Shown piece by piece: positions 15,601-29,600 of a stretch of 64,000 nt of DNA. The stretch comes from Collinsella sp. Its GTDB lineage: Bacteria > Actinomycetota > Coriobacteriia > Coriobacteriales > Coriobacteriaceae. The stretch covers positions 9,612 through 73,611 of the forward strand of contig JAHAAK010000010.1 of NCBI GenBank assembly GCA_018376905.1. Reading direction: 5' to 3'. The notes beneath the pieces are model-generated. The model was not told the origin of the DNA. It saw nothing but the letters and a program-made list of their open reading frames with translations, and did not search any database. The position numbers were made by a program, and so were the translations under genes. Within the stretch, counting starts at the first letter, position 1. Every line of letters begins with the position of its first letter.

Positions 15601-18600
15601 GACAAGGGCGTAGAGGATGCCCGTCGCGTGTTTGAGGAGGGCTGCGCCGAGGCCGGCGTGCCGCTGCTCTTTTGGCGCGAGGTGCCCGTCGACCCGCACG
15701 ACCTGGGCGAGACGGCCCGCGCCTGCATGCCTACTATCCTGCAGGCTTTCCTGGGCCGTTCGGACGACACGCTCGCCGGCGATGCCTTTGAGCGTCGCCT
15801 GTACGTGTGCCGCCGCACCATCGAAAAGAAGGCCGACGCTGAGTTCGCCCTGCGCGACAAGATCTTCTATGTGTGCTCCATGAGCTCGCGCACCATCGTG
15901 TACAAAGGTATGCTGGTCGCCACGCAGATGCGCCGTTTCTTCATCGACCTCAACGACGCCGCTGTCAAAACGGCCGTGGCGCTCGTCCACTCGCGCTACT
16001 CCACCAACACCACGCCCAGCTGGGAGCGCGCACATCCCAACCGCTTTATCATCCACAACGGCGAGATCAACACCCTCAAGGGCAACGTCAACTGGATTCG
16101 CGCCCGCGAACCCAACCTGTACAGCCCCGTTCTGCAGCACGATCTTGAGCGCGTGATGCCCATCATCAACCGCGAGGGCTCCGACTCCGCGATTCTGGAC
16201 AATGTGCTTGAGTTTTTGGTCATGAACGGTCGTCCGCTCACGCGTGCCGCATCCATGCTGCTGCCCGAGCCGTGGGACCACAACGACAGCCTGAGTGAGG
16301 AGCGCCGCGCCTACGACGCCTACCAGTCCATGCTCATGGAGCCGTGGGATGGCCCGGCGGCCATCGCCTTTACCGACGGTCGCACGCTGGGTGCCGCCCT
16401 CGACCGTAACGGCCTGCGTCCCGCCCGCTACTATGTGACGCGCGACGGTCGCTTTATGCTGGCAAGCGAGGTGGGCACCATCGAGGTGAGCCCCGAGAAC
16501 ATCCTGACGAGCGGCTGTCTGGGGCCGGGCCAGATGCTCGAGGTCGATTTTGCCCGCGGCCGCGTGATCTACAACGACGAGCTGCGCGCCCGCTATGCCA
16601 AGGAAAAGCCCTACCGTGATTGGATTGCCGAGGAGACGCTGACCGTTGACGCGCTCGATGAGCCCGTTGCGGCAACGCCCGCCGAGGACGCTGAGGTGCC
16701 CGCCGCCGTGCGTATGGCAAAGCTCGGCTACCACTGGGATGACGTCGACGAGGTCGTGCGTCCCATGGCCCAGCAGGGCAAGGCCCCGCTCGCCTCGATG
16801 GGCATCGATGCGTCGCTGGCCTGTCTGTCCAAGAAGACGCGTTCGTTCTTCGACTACTTCTATCAGCTGTTCGCCCAGGTCACGAACCCGCCGATCGACG
16901 CCCTACGCGAGCATATGGTCACCTCGACCACGCTCTACCTGGGCAACCACGGCAACCTGCTCGAGGATTCCCGCACGGCCTGCCAGCTGGTGCGCTTGGA
17001 GCGTCCGCTGCTGAGCGAGGAGGAGTTCGAGCGTATCTGCGCCATCGACCGCGTGGGCTTTAAGACCCGCCGTTTCCGTGCCGTGTACCGCCGCGATGCC
17101 GGCGAGGGCGCGCTGCAGGCTGCGCTCAAGCAGCTTGCCGAAGACGTCGAGGCTGCGGTTCGCGATGGCGTGAACATCGTGGTGCTGAGCGACCGTGCCG
17201 CTGCGGGCGAGGTGCCCGTGCCGTCGCTGCTCGCCGTGGGCTGCGTGCACAACCACCTGATCCGTGCCGGCGTGCGTACCTTTGCCGACATCGTGGTGGA
17301 GTGTGGCGACGCCGTGTCCTCGCACGACTTTGCGGCGCTGGTGGGCTACTCCGCGAGCGGCATCTATCCGTACAACGCGCATGCGTGCATTCGCGACTTG
17401 GCGGCGCACGGCGATCTGGACGTGACAGCCGAGCAGGGCATCGCCAACTACAACAAGGCTGCGACCGCCGGCATCGTCTCCATCATGTCCAAGATGGGCA
17501 TCTCCACGGTGCAGAGCTACCACTCCGCGCAGATCTTCGAGGCCGTGGGCTTTACGCCGGAGTTTGTCAACGCGTACTTCGCCGGCACGGTGAGCCGTGT
17601 GGGCGGTATGGGTGTCGAGGACGTCGAGCGCGAGCAGAATGAGCGCTACGACGCCGCGCTCGCTATCCTTAAGAGCCCGGCTCCCGATCAGCTGCCCACG
17701 TTGGGTCTGACCAAGTGGCGCCCGCTCGGCGGCGAGGATCACCTCATCGATCCGCAGACTGTCTACTTGCTGCGGACCGCCTGCCGTGAGGACAGCTACG
17801 ACACCTTTAAGGAGTACAGCGCCCGCCTGCACCGCACCGGCCGTGCCGTGCGCCTGCGCGACCTGCTGGACTTTGATGCCGGCGGCCGCACCCCGGTGGC
17901 ACTCGACGAGGTCGAGCCCGCGCTCAACATCGTTCGCCGCTTTAACACCGGCGCCATGTCGTACGGTTCCATCAGCAAGGAAGCACACGAGTGCATGGCC
18001 ATCGCCATGAACCGCCTGCACGGCCGTTCCAACTCGGGCGAGGGCGGCGAGGATCCGCGCCGCGAGACCCCGCTGGCTAACGGTGACTCCAAGAATTCCG
18101 CCATCAAGCAGGTGGCAAGCGCGCGCTTTGGCGTGACGAGCCGCTACCTGTGCAGCGCCTTTGAGATTCAGATCAAGATGGCCCAGGGCGCCAAGCCCGG
18201 CGAGGGCGGCCACCTGCCCGGCAAGAAGGTCTACCCCTGGATCGCCGAGGTCCGTCAGTCCACGCCCGGCATCGGCCTGATCTCGCCTCCGCCGCACCAC
18301 GACATCTACTCCATCGAGGACCTGGCGGAGCTTATCTTCGATCTTAAGAACGCCAACCCCGGCGCACGCGTGTCGGTCAAGCTGGTCAGCGAGGCCGGCG
18401 TCGGCACCATCGCCACCGGTGTGGCCAAGGGTGCCGCCGACAAGATCTTGATCAGCGGCCACAACGGCGGCTCCGGTGCTGCGGCGCGCGATTCGATCTG
18501 GCACGCCGGTCTGCCGCTGGAGCTTGGCCTTGCCGAGGCCCAGCAGACGCTGCTGCAAAACGGCCTGCGCTCACGCGTGGTGCTCGAAGCCGACGGCAAG

Positions 18601-20564
18601 CTCATGGACGGCACCGATGTCGCCGTCGCCTGCCTGCTGGGTGCCGAGGAGTTTGGCTTTGCGACCATGCCGCTCATCTCCATGGGCTGCCTTATGCAGC
18701 GCGACTGCCAGCAGGATACCTGCCCGGCCGGCATCGCCACGCAAAACTGTCGCCTGCGTCGCGGCTTCCGCGGCAAGCCCGAGCACGTCGAGCACTTTAT
18801 GCTCTTTGTTGCCGAGCAGCTGCGCGAGGTCATGGCGAGCCTGGGCTTCCGCACCGTCGACGAGATGGTCGGCCATCCCGAGTGCTTGCGCCAGATTGAG
18901 GTCCCGGGCAACCGCAAGGCCAACCTGCTCGATCTGTCGCCCGTGCTGGCGAGCGCGACCTGCGAGTTCGGTGCCCACATCCCGGGTGCCGACGGTCGTC
19001 ACTTCCTGCCGCAGATGGCTGCGGACAGCGAGCTCGAAAAGACGCTCGACTCCACGTTGTTTGTGCCCTATACGGCCGATGCCCGTGCGCACCTGCGTCC
19101 GATTCGCTTCCGCGCCGATATCGCCAACGTCAACCGCTGCGTGGGCACCATCTTGGGCAACGCGGTGACCAAGGCGCATCCCGAGGGCCTGCCCGCCGGC
19201 TCCATCACCATCGATTGCGATGGTTCGGCCGGTCAGAGCTTTGGCGCCTTCCTGCCGCGCGGCATTACGCTCAACGTGTGCGGCGACGCCAACGACTACT
19301 TTGGCAAGGGCCTTTCGGGCGGCGAGGTGTCGGTGCGCCCCAACCCGCATGCGACCTACAAGTTCGACGAGAACATCATCGTGGGCAACGTTGCGTTCTT
19401 TGGCGCTACGAGTGGCCGCGGCTTCATTAACGGCCTGGCCGGCCAGCGCTTTGGCGTACGCAACTCCGGTGCCACGGTGGTGGTCGAGGGCTGCGGCAAC
19501 CATGGCTGCGAGTACATGACGGGAGGTCTGGCGCTCATCCTGGGCGAGGTCGGGCAGAACTTCGCCGCCGGCATGACGGGCGGCGTGGCTTACGTCTTTG
19601 ACCAGTACGGCACGCTCGATGCCCGTGTGAACCACGAGAGCGTTGAGCTTAAAGCCCCGACGGCCGGTGAGCTGGCGCAGATTCGTGCGCTCGTCCAGGA
19701 GCACGTGGACGCGACGCAGAGCCCGCGCGGCATTAAGTTGCTCTACAGCTTTGAGACGATGAGTAAGCACTTTGTGAAGGTCATTCCGACCGAGTACGAG
19801 CGCGTGCTGGCGATTGTCGCCGCCGCCGAGGCCGTCGGCAAGACGCATGAGCAGGCCGAGGAGCTGGCGTTTGACATTGTGACCGGTCGCGCCGACGCCG
19901 CCGATGTCGCTCGCTTTGATGTGGCGGGTGGTGTCGCTGGCGCTGTGCCCGCCGCCAGCTCTGTTGCTTCGACCAAGAAGGAGGCGTAAGTGCCATGGGT
20001 AAGCCCGGTGCTTTTCTTGATATCGATCGCGTGACCCACGAGCTGCGCCCCGTGGAGGAGCGCAGCCGCGATTTCGATCCGCTGTACGTGGAGCTCGACG
20101 ACGATGCGCGCCGTGCCCAGGCGAGCCGCTGCATGATGTGCGGTGTGGCGTTTTGTCAGATGGGCGCGAGCTTTGGCAAGGCACGTCCGAGCGGCTGTCC
20201 GCTGCACAACCTGATTCCCGAGTGGAACGAGCTGGTGTACCGCGGCCGTTGGGACGAGGCTGCCGAGCGCCTGTCACTCACCTCGCCCATGCCCGAGTTC
20301 ACGAGTCGCGTGTGCCCGGCGCTGTGCGAGGCCGCATGCAACCTGGGCTCGGTCGATGGCCAGCCCACGACGATTCATGACAACGAGCGCGCGATCAGCG
20401 ACCATGAGTGGGCCAACGGCGGTCCGCACCGCTTTGAGCCGGCAGGGGAGGGTGCACCCACGGTTGCCGTGGTGGGTTCCGGTCCCGCTGGTCTGGTGGC
20501 AGCATGGGAGCTTGCGCGTCGTGGCGCCCGCGTGACGGTGTTTGAGCGCGACGACCGCCCGGGC

Positions 20565-20606
<42 letters not shown>

Positions 20607-23600
20607 TCCGTGGTCGAGCGTCGCGTGGCGCTCATGCGCGAGCTGGGCATTGTGTTCGAGCTGAGTGCCGACGTGAGCGATTCCAAGGTTACCGCCAAGC
20701 TCGACGACTTTGACGCCGTCGTGGTGGCTGCCGGCGCCCGTGCTCCGCGTGGGCTTTCGGCTGCGAACATTGATGCCCCGGGCGTGGTGTATGCCGTGGA
20801 CTACCTGGCGGCTTCGATCGTCTCGGTGCTCGATGGCGGCGAGCCCGCGGTGAACGCGCGCGGCCTGGACGTTGTGGTCATTGGCGGCGGCGATACCGGT
20901 AACGACTGCGTGGGCACCGCGGTACGTCAGGGTGCGCGCAGCGTGCGCCAGTTTGAGTTCTTGCCGGCGGCGCCTGATGCGCGCGCGGCGAGCAACCCCT
21001 GGCCGCAGTGGCCCAACGTGAAGAAGACCGATTATGGCCAGCAGGAGGCCATCGCTGCCATGGGCGGCGAGATGCGCGCTTGGGGTGTGGATACGCTCGA
21101 GGTACTGTTGGACAAGAAGGGTGCGGCCGCGGGCCTGCGCGTGGTCGATCTGGATTGGTCGGCTGGCAAGCCCGAGCGCATCGCGGGCTCCGAGCACGAG
21201 GTGCCGGCCCAGCTGGTGCTCATCGCCTGCGGCTTTACGGGTCCCGAGCATGGCGTGTTCGACGCCGTTGGCGTGCCTGTTGCCACCGCTGGTCGTCCGC
21301 TGCCGGTGATGGCTGCCGAGGGCTCGCACCTTGCGGCCCGTGTCGACGGCGTCGCCGCGGATGCCGCGCCGGTGTATGTGGCGGGTGATGCTCGCAACGG
21401 CAGCTCACTCGTGGTAAACGCCGTGGCCGATGCCCTGGCCTGCGCTGCCGAAGTCGCCGACGCGCTGGAGCTGTAAGGCGGCTGTCCACAGCTGAATCGT
21501 CAAGGGCTGTCCCCAACGGCCGGCACATAAGGAACGTCCCCAAGTGCCGGCATGCTGGGGACGTTCCTTTTGGGTCGGCATTCGGGGACACTTCTTGCGG
21601 GTTTGCGACCGATTTGCTCGTTTGTCGACGCGCGAGTGTCCATTCGGCGTTTTCTTGAGCTGTGGTCACCTGTTGTTTCTGTGGTGGCTGTGGGCATATG
21701 GCTCAAAAGGGCGGGTTGGCCGTCTATGTTTACCTGCGGTTTTATTGCGGTGCGCATTTTCGGTCAAGCATCCCGTCAAGTGTTTGGTCAGCAGTTGGTT
21801 TGCAGCCGGAGGCCTATTTTGTCCGTGCTGACAGTGGCTGCCCACCCTCCTCGTAAGCTCAAATTGAGGTTCATCAGTTTGAGGAGGATGCCGTGACTGA
21901 CCACGTTTTAGACCGAGCGCATCTGGCCGAAGCCGTTGGCAACGATATTGCCGACATGGCCCATTTTTGGATGCTGCGGAAGTTTCAGTTTTTGGAGCCG
22001 GCGCGCGAGCAGTTCGAGATCATTGTCGACCCGTGGCTCGGCTATTGCACCGAGCCTTCCCAAAACGAAATCATGGCCTACAACATGGCATTTACCGATT
22101 GGCTGCTCTTCGAGCGCCCCTATCGCCATGGCAAGACGCTGCTCGAGCTGTATGTTGATGAGCCGCCGGCATCGCTTTCGCCTGCCTCGCTCAAGCGGCT
22201 CGAGCAGGTATGCGACACGCAGTATTTCTCGCGCTTTGGCATTTTGGACAAGGATCCTGCGACTGGTATGGTCGCGCTGAAGGACACACGCACCGACCGT
22301 CGCTTTGACGTCTACGATCCGCATATCGTGCAAAAGGAGCATTGGAGCGACGGAGCGATTGCGGTGCGCCTCGCCTGCGTCGACGATGTCTGGCTGACGG
22401 CGGGACAACTCTATCTGTATGACATCGCACGCCTGAGTGACACGGCGGTCGATGGGCCTGGTGCGGTGCATCCGGAGGACCTGCAGGATGGCTTTGACAC
22501 CTCGTGCATCAGTTTCTTCTTGCGTCTGGTCCGCGACATCATGGGCGCCCAGGGGCGGTACGTAAAGTCGCTCAACATCTACGAGCAGGAGTGGGAGTAG
22601 GGGATGTGGCTGGTGTCGCCCTGCTGCCCTGACTTTGTCTCAATCTGTAACGTTTGGCGGCTGTTTGGGCCCGTAACTGTTACAGATCGAGACGGAAGGT
22701 TGGCGGCTGCCGAAAGATCTTGTTCTGTAACAACTAGAGGCTCAAAGACTGTCTTCCTGTTACAGATCAAGACATTTGTCAGCGGAGGCAACGGTGACGA
22801 TGGTCCATTTGTCTGACGTGGTGGTGATGAAAGTGCCTAATACCGTTCTCAAACACAAACATGCGACTCGCAACACGTTGGCGCGGAATAGGATGCTCGC
22901 GCGGCTCGCGGAGACGGCCAAGCAAGGTGCGCTGCTCGCAACGCATGACAATACCGAGCTCATGTGGCTGCGACGCCATGTTGGAACCGACGATATCGCG
23001 GAGCCCGAGCCGTACCTGTTCTGTTTTCAGCATGATTGGGATGCATTGACGCCGGCGGAGCGAGCGCTGAGGACTATCAAAGGGCTTGCGAAATTTCATC
23101 CCGATTGGGCGTTTTGGGGATATGACGCCGCGCTGATATGGGGTCTGGAGGTGCCGAATGATCTGCTCGGGCCGCGTTTCCTTGTTAAGACTTGCTGTTC
23201 GGTGACGTTGAGCGGCGGGTGCAGGTTGTTGCGTCCGCAGATTGCGGGCGCGCTCGAGCGCGTCGACGGCGTGCGGGTGACGTCGTTTTGGCGCACGGCG
23301 GAGGATTGCTTGCTGCGTGCGCCGTTCTCCTACGGGTTGGCGATTGCCGATTCTGCACTGCGGGTGAAAGACGTATCACGTGGGGATTTGTGCGAGCGCC
23401 TCCGCGCCGATTGCGAGGGCAGGCGAGGGTATCGCAGGGCACAGGCGATTGCGTCGTATGCGGACGGGCTGTCCGAAAACGGCGGCGAGTCTCGGTTCCG
23501 AGCGTTCTTTATTGCGTACGGCTTTCCGGTTCCGGAGCTGCAGGTGGAGTTTCGCGACCCGCTCGATCCGAGCCAGGTGTTTCGCGTCGACTTTTTTTGG

Positions 23601-26600
23601 CGGCTCGAGGAGGGAACGTGCGTGATTGGCGAGCTGGACGGTAAGGGGAAGTACACCCTGCAGAGCGGCGAGGCCCGGGAGCCGGTCGACCCATTCGTGG
23701 CAGAGCGTCAGCGGGAATCTCATCTGACAATGCTCGGGCACAAGGTGCTTCGGTTTACGTTTGATGAGCTCAAGAATCCGGGGAAGCTGGTTGAGAAGAT
23801 GAGGCTGGCGGGTATTCCGCGACGGCCCGATTTGGCTGAGGAGTGGAGACGTCGGTGGTATGGGCGCTGAGAGGTTTTGTCTTGATCTGTAACGTTTAGA
23901 AGTTGTTTGAGTTCGTAATTGTTACAGATCGAGACAAACCGGTGAAACGTCGACCGAATGTCTCGATCTGTAACATCAAGGGGCCCAACAACCCTGTATC
24001 TGTTACAGATCGAGATATTTCCCTGGTGTCGCTGGGGTGGGACTGCAGCATATTCCGTCTCCCACATCCCCTCTTCCCTCCGTTAACCGATGCGTCTGCA
24101 GCAATCCAGCGGGACTAGGTGATAATGGACAAATGTTCAAGTTAATTGCGAGGGAGGAGCTCGATATGGCGTCTGCCGATCGTTCCACGTTGTTTATCAA
24201 TGCGACCGTCCTGGATGGTTCGGAGCATATGGAGCCGCAACCCGATATGGCCGTGACTGTTGAGCGCGGTGTCATCACGTGGATGGGGCCGAGTGCTGTG
24301 GCGCAGGCACCTGCAGGTGCCGAGGTCATCGACCTGGCAGGTGCGTATCTCATGCCCGGTCTCATCAATATGCATGTGCATCTGTGCGGTTCGGGCAAGC
24401 CGGTTTCGGCGGGCGATGCGGGCGCGCTGATGAAGAAGCTCGATAATCCCGTGGGGCGCGCCATCGTGCGCCATATTCTTAAGGGCAGCGCCCAACAACA
24501 ACTGGCAAGCGGCGTGACCACGGTGCGCGGCGCGGGCGACCCACTGTTTGCCGACATCGCCGTTCGTAATGCCATCGACGCCGGCAAGTATCAAGGTCCT
24601 CGCCTGGTGGCGCCGGGAACGGGCGTCACGGTGCCGGGCGGCCATGGTGCGGGCTTGTTCGCCCAGGTGGCAAACAGTCCCGCCGAGGCAGCCGAACAGG
24701 TGCGCGACCTGTATGCGCGCGGTGCCGACGTCATTAAGCTGTTCGTAACGGGCGGTGTGTTCGATGCGACCGAGGTGGGCGAGCCGGGCGTGCTGCGTAT
24801 GCCGGTGGAGGTTGCCGCGGCGGCGTGCAAGGCGGCGCACGATATGGGCCTTCCGGTCATGGCCCATGTCGAGAGTACCGAGGGTGTGAAGGTTGCGCTT
24901 GAGGCCGGCGTTGACACGATTGAGCACGGCGCTCCGTTGACGTCCGAGATTCTGGAGCTGTACCGTGGCACCGCGGGCACGCAGCTCGAGGGGCGTGCGC
25001 CCAGCGTTACCTGCACTATCAGCCCGGCGCTGCCGTTTGTATTGCTCGACCCGGAAAAGACCCATTCGACCGATACACAAAAGAAGAACGGCGACATCGT
25101 GTGCTCGGGCATCATCGAGAGCGCCCGTGCCGCACTGGAAGCTGGCGTTAAGGTGGGCCTTGGCACGGACTCGAGCTGCCCGTTCGTGACGCAGTACGAC
25201 ATGTGGCGTGAGGTGGCCTATTTTGCCAAGTACGTGGGTGTGAGTAACGCCTTCGCGCTGCATACGGCCACGCAGGTCAATGCCGAGCTGCTGGGGCTGG
25301 GCGGCGAGACCGGCACAATCGAGTGCGGCAAGGCCGCCGATATCCTGGTGACGCGCAAGAATCCGCTCGATGACCTGTGCGCACTGCGTGAGCCGATGCA
25401 CGTGATGTGCCGTGGTGATCTGGTGCGCAAACTCAAGGTGAAGCGTATTCCCGAGGTGGACGCCGAGCTCGACGCGATTATGGCCATGCCTGCCGAGGCG
25501 TTGGCCGAGGAGCTTGCCCGCGATGGCGTGGCGTAAGCGCGCGATATGGCGATGCGACAAAGGGACAATCCTTTTGTCATAATCAGAAAAAGCCGAGGTC
25601 CCAGTGCGAGGCCTCGGCTTTTATTTGTCCCATGGTATGGCGGCTATGAGCGCGTCTCCATCTTGGCATGGCACTTGGGGCAGGTGACGCGGATCTTGCC
25701 TTTGCCCTTGGGAACGGAGAGCATCTGGCCGCAGTTGGGGCACTTGAGATAGGCCGTGGTCTTGCGGCCCTTCCACATCTTCTTGGCTGTGCGCTTGGCA
25801 CGTTCAAAGTCTTCCTTGCTAGTACCGGCTGCGCGCGAGGCGTTGGCCGCTGCAGCTCCGCCGCCCAAGCTAGCTACAAACTTGCCCAAGCCGGGTACGT
25901 TTGCAGTCGCGGCGACAAAGGCCTCGTTCTCCTTGCGACGTGCATCGATATTTTTGGACAGGCCGCGCAGCACGCCAATCACGATTACGGCGATGGCAAT
26001 CCAGCTGAGCCACTGGATACGAGCCATCGAACCGATCATGGCGATGATAATGCCTGCGAAGCCCATCACGATGGTGAGTTCGTCAGCGCCATTGCGGCCC
26101 TTCATAAAGTCATTCATGCAAATTGCCTTTCATTCGATATGCCGCACGCCTTTATACCCGATTTAGAGCAAGGGGGACAGGTTAATCTGCACCAATGTGG
26201 TGCAAACGTACCTGTCCCCGGAATACCAAGACGGTGCAAAGAAGTCTGTCCCCAATGCCCCAATTACTTGGAGAGTTTGTCGACGACGCGTTCGATTTCG
26301 GCGAGCTTGGCGGCTTTGAGGTCTTCGTCGCCCGATTCGATTGCCGAAGTCACGCAGCCCTCGATATGCGCCTTGAGCACGTCGGCGTTAATGCGCGCGA
26401 GGAGCGCCTGTGTGGCCATGAGCTGCGTGGAAATATCGACGCAGTAGCGGTCCTCATCGACCATCCGCAGGATGCCGTCGATCTGACCGCGTGCCGTCTT
26501 GAGCATGCGGGTCACCGATTTATGGTCTGCCATCATAGCGGGTCCTCGTTTCTGGTCGATGGGGTCGAATGCTTCTGGTAGCTGCTACGCGGCGGCCACG

Positions 26601-29600
26601 GACAGGGCGTGGAACTTCTCGCCCGCGGCCTCGACAGCGGCGGCGAGCTGCTCGGCGGTCACGGTGTCGGCGCACTCCACTTGGACGGTCTGGGTCTCGT
26701 GATCGGCGTCGGCGTCGGTCACGCCGGCTACGTTGAGCAGCGCCGTCTCGACGGTGGCGTCGCAGTGGCCGCACATGAGGCCGGAAGTCTTGATTGTGAA
26801 ACGCATGGGTATTCCTCTCTGTTGTGTCGGCTTTCCCAGGCACCCGACCTTGACCTTCAAGCCGTCGCTCGCGTACCAAAGTACGCGTCGCTCCTCTTTC
26901 AGGTCAATCTCGGGCACCTGGAAAACCCGTTCTAAATGGACTTAATGGTGATCCTATTTTGCCACTTTGGGCTTAAAGGATTTTAGGCGCAGAGCGTTGC
27001 TTACGACACATACGCTCGACAGGCTCATGGCCGCGGCGCCAAACATCGGCGAGAGCTGCCACCCGGTGAGCGGGAAGAACACGCCCGCCGCCAGCGGAAT
27101 GCCGATGCCGTTGTAGAACAGCGCCCAGAACAGGTCCTGCTTGATGTTGCGGATCGTGGCGCGCGAAAGCTCGATGGCGCGGGCGACGTCCATGAGGTCG
27201 CTGCGCATGAGTACCACGTCGGCGCCCTCCTTGGCGATGTCGGCGCCGGTGCCGATAGCAAGGCCCACGTCGGCGCGCGCCAGGGCGGGGGAGTCGTTGA
27301 TGCCGTCGCCCACCATGGCGACCTTACTGCCCGCATCCTGCAGCTCGCGCACGTGGCGCTCCTTGTCGGCGGGAAGCACGTCGGCGATGACCTGCTTGCT
27401 GGTCAGTCCCACGCGGCGGGCGATGGCCTCGGCCGTCACGTGGTTGTCGCCGGTGAGCATGCGCACGTCGACGCCAAGCGAGCGCAGTGCGGCGATGGCC
27501 CCGGCGCTCGTCTCCTTGACCTCGTCAGCCACGGCAATGGTGCCGGCAAGCTCGCCGTTCTTGGCAAAGAACAGCGGCGTCTTGCCCTCGGCGGCAAATT
27601 GTTCGGCAAGACCCGCGGGCACGGTAACGCCCAGCTCGTCCATCAGGCGTACGTTGCCGGCTGCAATGGCGTTTTGCCCCTCGCGCGCCGTAACGCCTCG
27701 CCCGGGCACGGCAGTAAAGTCCTCGACCATGCGCGCGACGATCCCGCGTGTCTCACACTCGGCCATAATCGCCTCGGCCAGCGGGTGCTCGCTCGAGCGC
27801 TCCAACGCGGCGGCCAACTTGAGCAGCGCCTTTTCGCTCATGGCGGGCGAGCCGTCAGCGCGCGTGGCTACCACGATATTGGTCACGGCAGGCTTGCCGC
27901 GGGTGACCGTGCCCGTCTTATCGAGCACCACGGTGCCCACGCTGCGCAGGTTCTCCAGCGCCTCGGCGCTCTTAAACAGAATGCCCATCTCGGCGCCCTT
28001 GCCGGTGCCGACCATAATGGCGACGGGCGTGGCCAGGCCCAGCGCGCACGGGCAGCTGATCACCAGCACAGCGACGGCGGAGGTGAGCGCCTCATTCACG
28101 TCGCTGGTCAGTGCCATCCACACCACAAAGGTCACGGCCGAGATCACGAATACCACAGGCACGAACACGCCGGCGACCTTGTCGGCCAGTCGAGCAATGG
28201 GTGCCTTGGTGGCGTTGGCGTCCTCGACGAGCTGGATAATCTTGGCGAGCGACGTGTCAGCGCCCACACGCGTAGCGCGGAAGGTAAACGATCCGGTGCG
28301 GTTGACGGTGGCGGCGTTGACGGTGGCGCCGGCGGTCTTCTCCACGGGGATGGACTCGCCGGTCAGTGCGCTTTCGTCCACGGCCGAAGCGCCCTCGAGT
28401 ACCACGCCGTCGACAGGGATGGACTCGCCGGGGCGCACACGCAGCACCTGGCCGGGCAGAATGGCATCGACATCGACGGTGGTCTCGGTACCGTCGACGG
28501 CCACGACGGTCGCGGTCTTGGGCGCCAGGTCAATGAGCGCCTCGATGGCGCCGCCAGTCTTGGATTTGCTGCGCGTCTCGAGATATTTGCCTACGGTGAC
28601 GAGCGACAAGATCGTGCCGGCGCTCTCAAAATACAGGTTGTCCATGCTCGTCATCATGGCCTCGTGGACCTGACCCGCGGCTAGCTGGTCGGCCATGATG
28701 AACATGGCGTAGAGCGACCAGGCGATGGACGCGGTGGCGCCCACGGCAATAAGGGCGTCCATGGTAGGCGCGCCGTGCGTAAGCGATTTAAACCCGTTGA
28801 TAAAGTATGCGTCGTTGACGTAGACGATGGGAATGAGCAGGACGAGCTCGGTGAGCGCGAGCGTCATGCTGTGGGTGTGGTCGGTGAAGACGCCGGGCAG
28901 TGGCCAACCGAGCATGTGCCCCATGCCTATGTAGAACAGTGGGATGAGGAAGATGATCGAGATGATGAGGCGGGTGCGCATGGCAGAGGCGGCGGCCTCC
29001 AACTTTTTGGTCGGCGACTCCATATGGGCGGCGCCGGACCTGGCTTGCGCGTTGCCGTTTGAGTTGGCGGCATCGGTGCCCGTGCTAACGGGCGAGGCCG
29101 AATAACCCGCGCGATCGACGGCGGTACAGATGTCGTCGGGGGAGACCTGCGCGGGGTCGTAGTCGACCAGCATGGAGCCGGCGAGCAGGTTGACCGCGAC
29201 GCTTTGGACGCCGTCGAGCTTGCTCACGGCACGGTCCACGTGCGCCTGGCAGGCGGCGCACGTCATGCCGCCCACATCGAACTTATCTTGAGCCATGGCT
29301 TCTCCTTTCTGTGGCGTAGTGTCGGAAATGTTAACCATCCGATACTATACACCCATACCCCCTGGGGGTGTCCAGTGGAGATTGAAATGTATGACATTCT
29401 GGTATTGGTCGAGGTGATAGCCAGGTCGGCGGACCGTAGCCGGTCTAATGTCTCAATCTGTAACAACTAGACCCGTTTTTGTCGAGTAACTGTTACAGAT
29501 CGAGACATTACATCGAGCCACAACTTAACGTCTCAACCTGTAACGCCTAAGGACCGTTTTTCCTGCTAGATGTTACAGATCGAGACAAACCGTCCGCGGT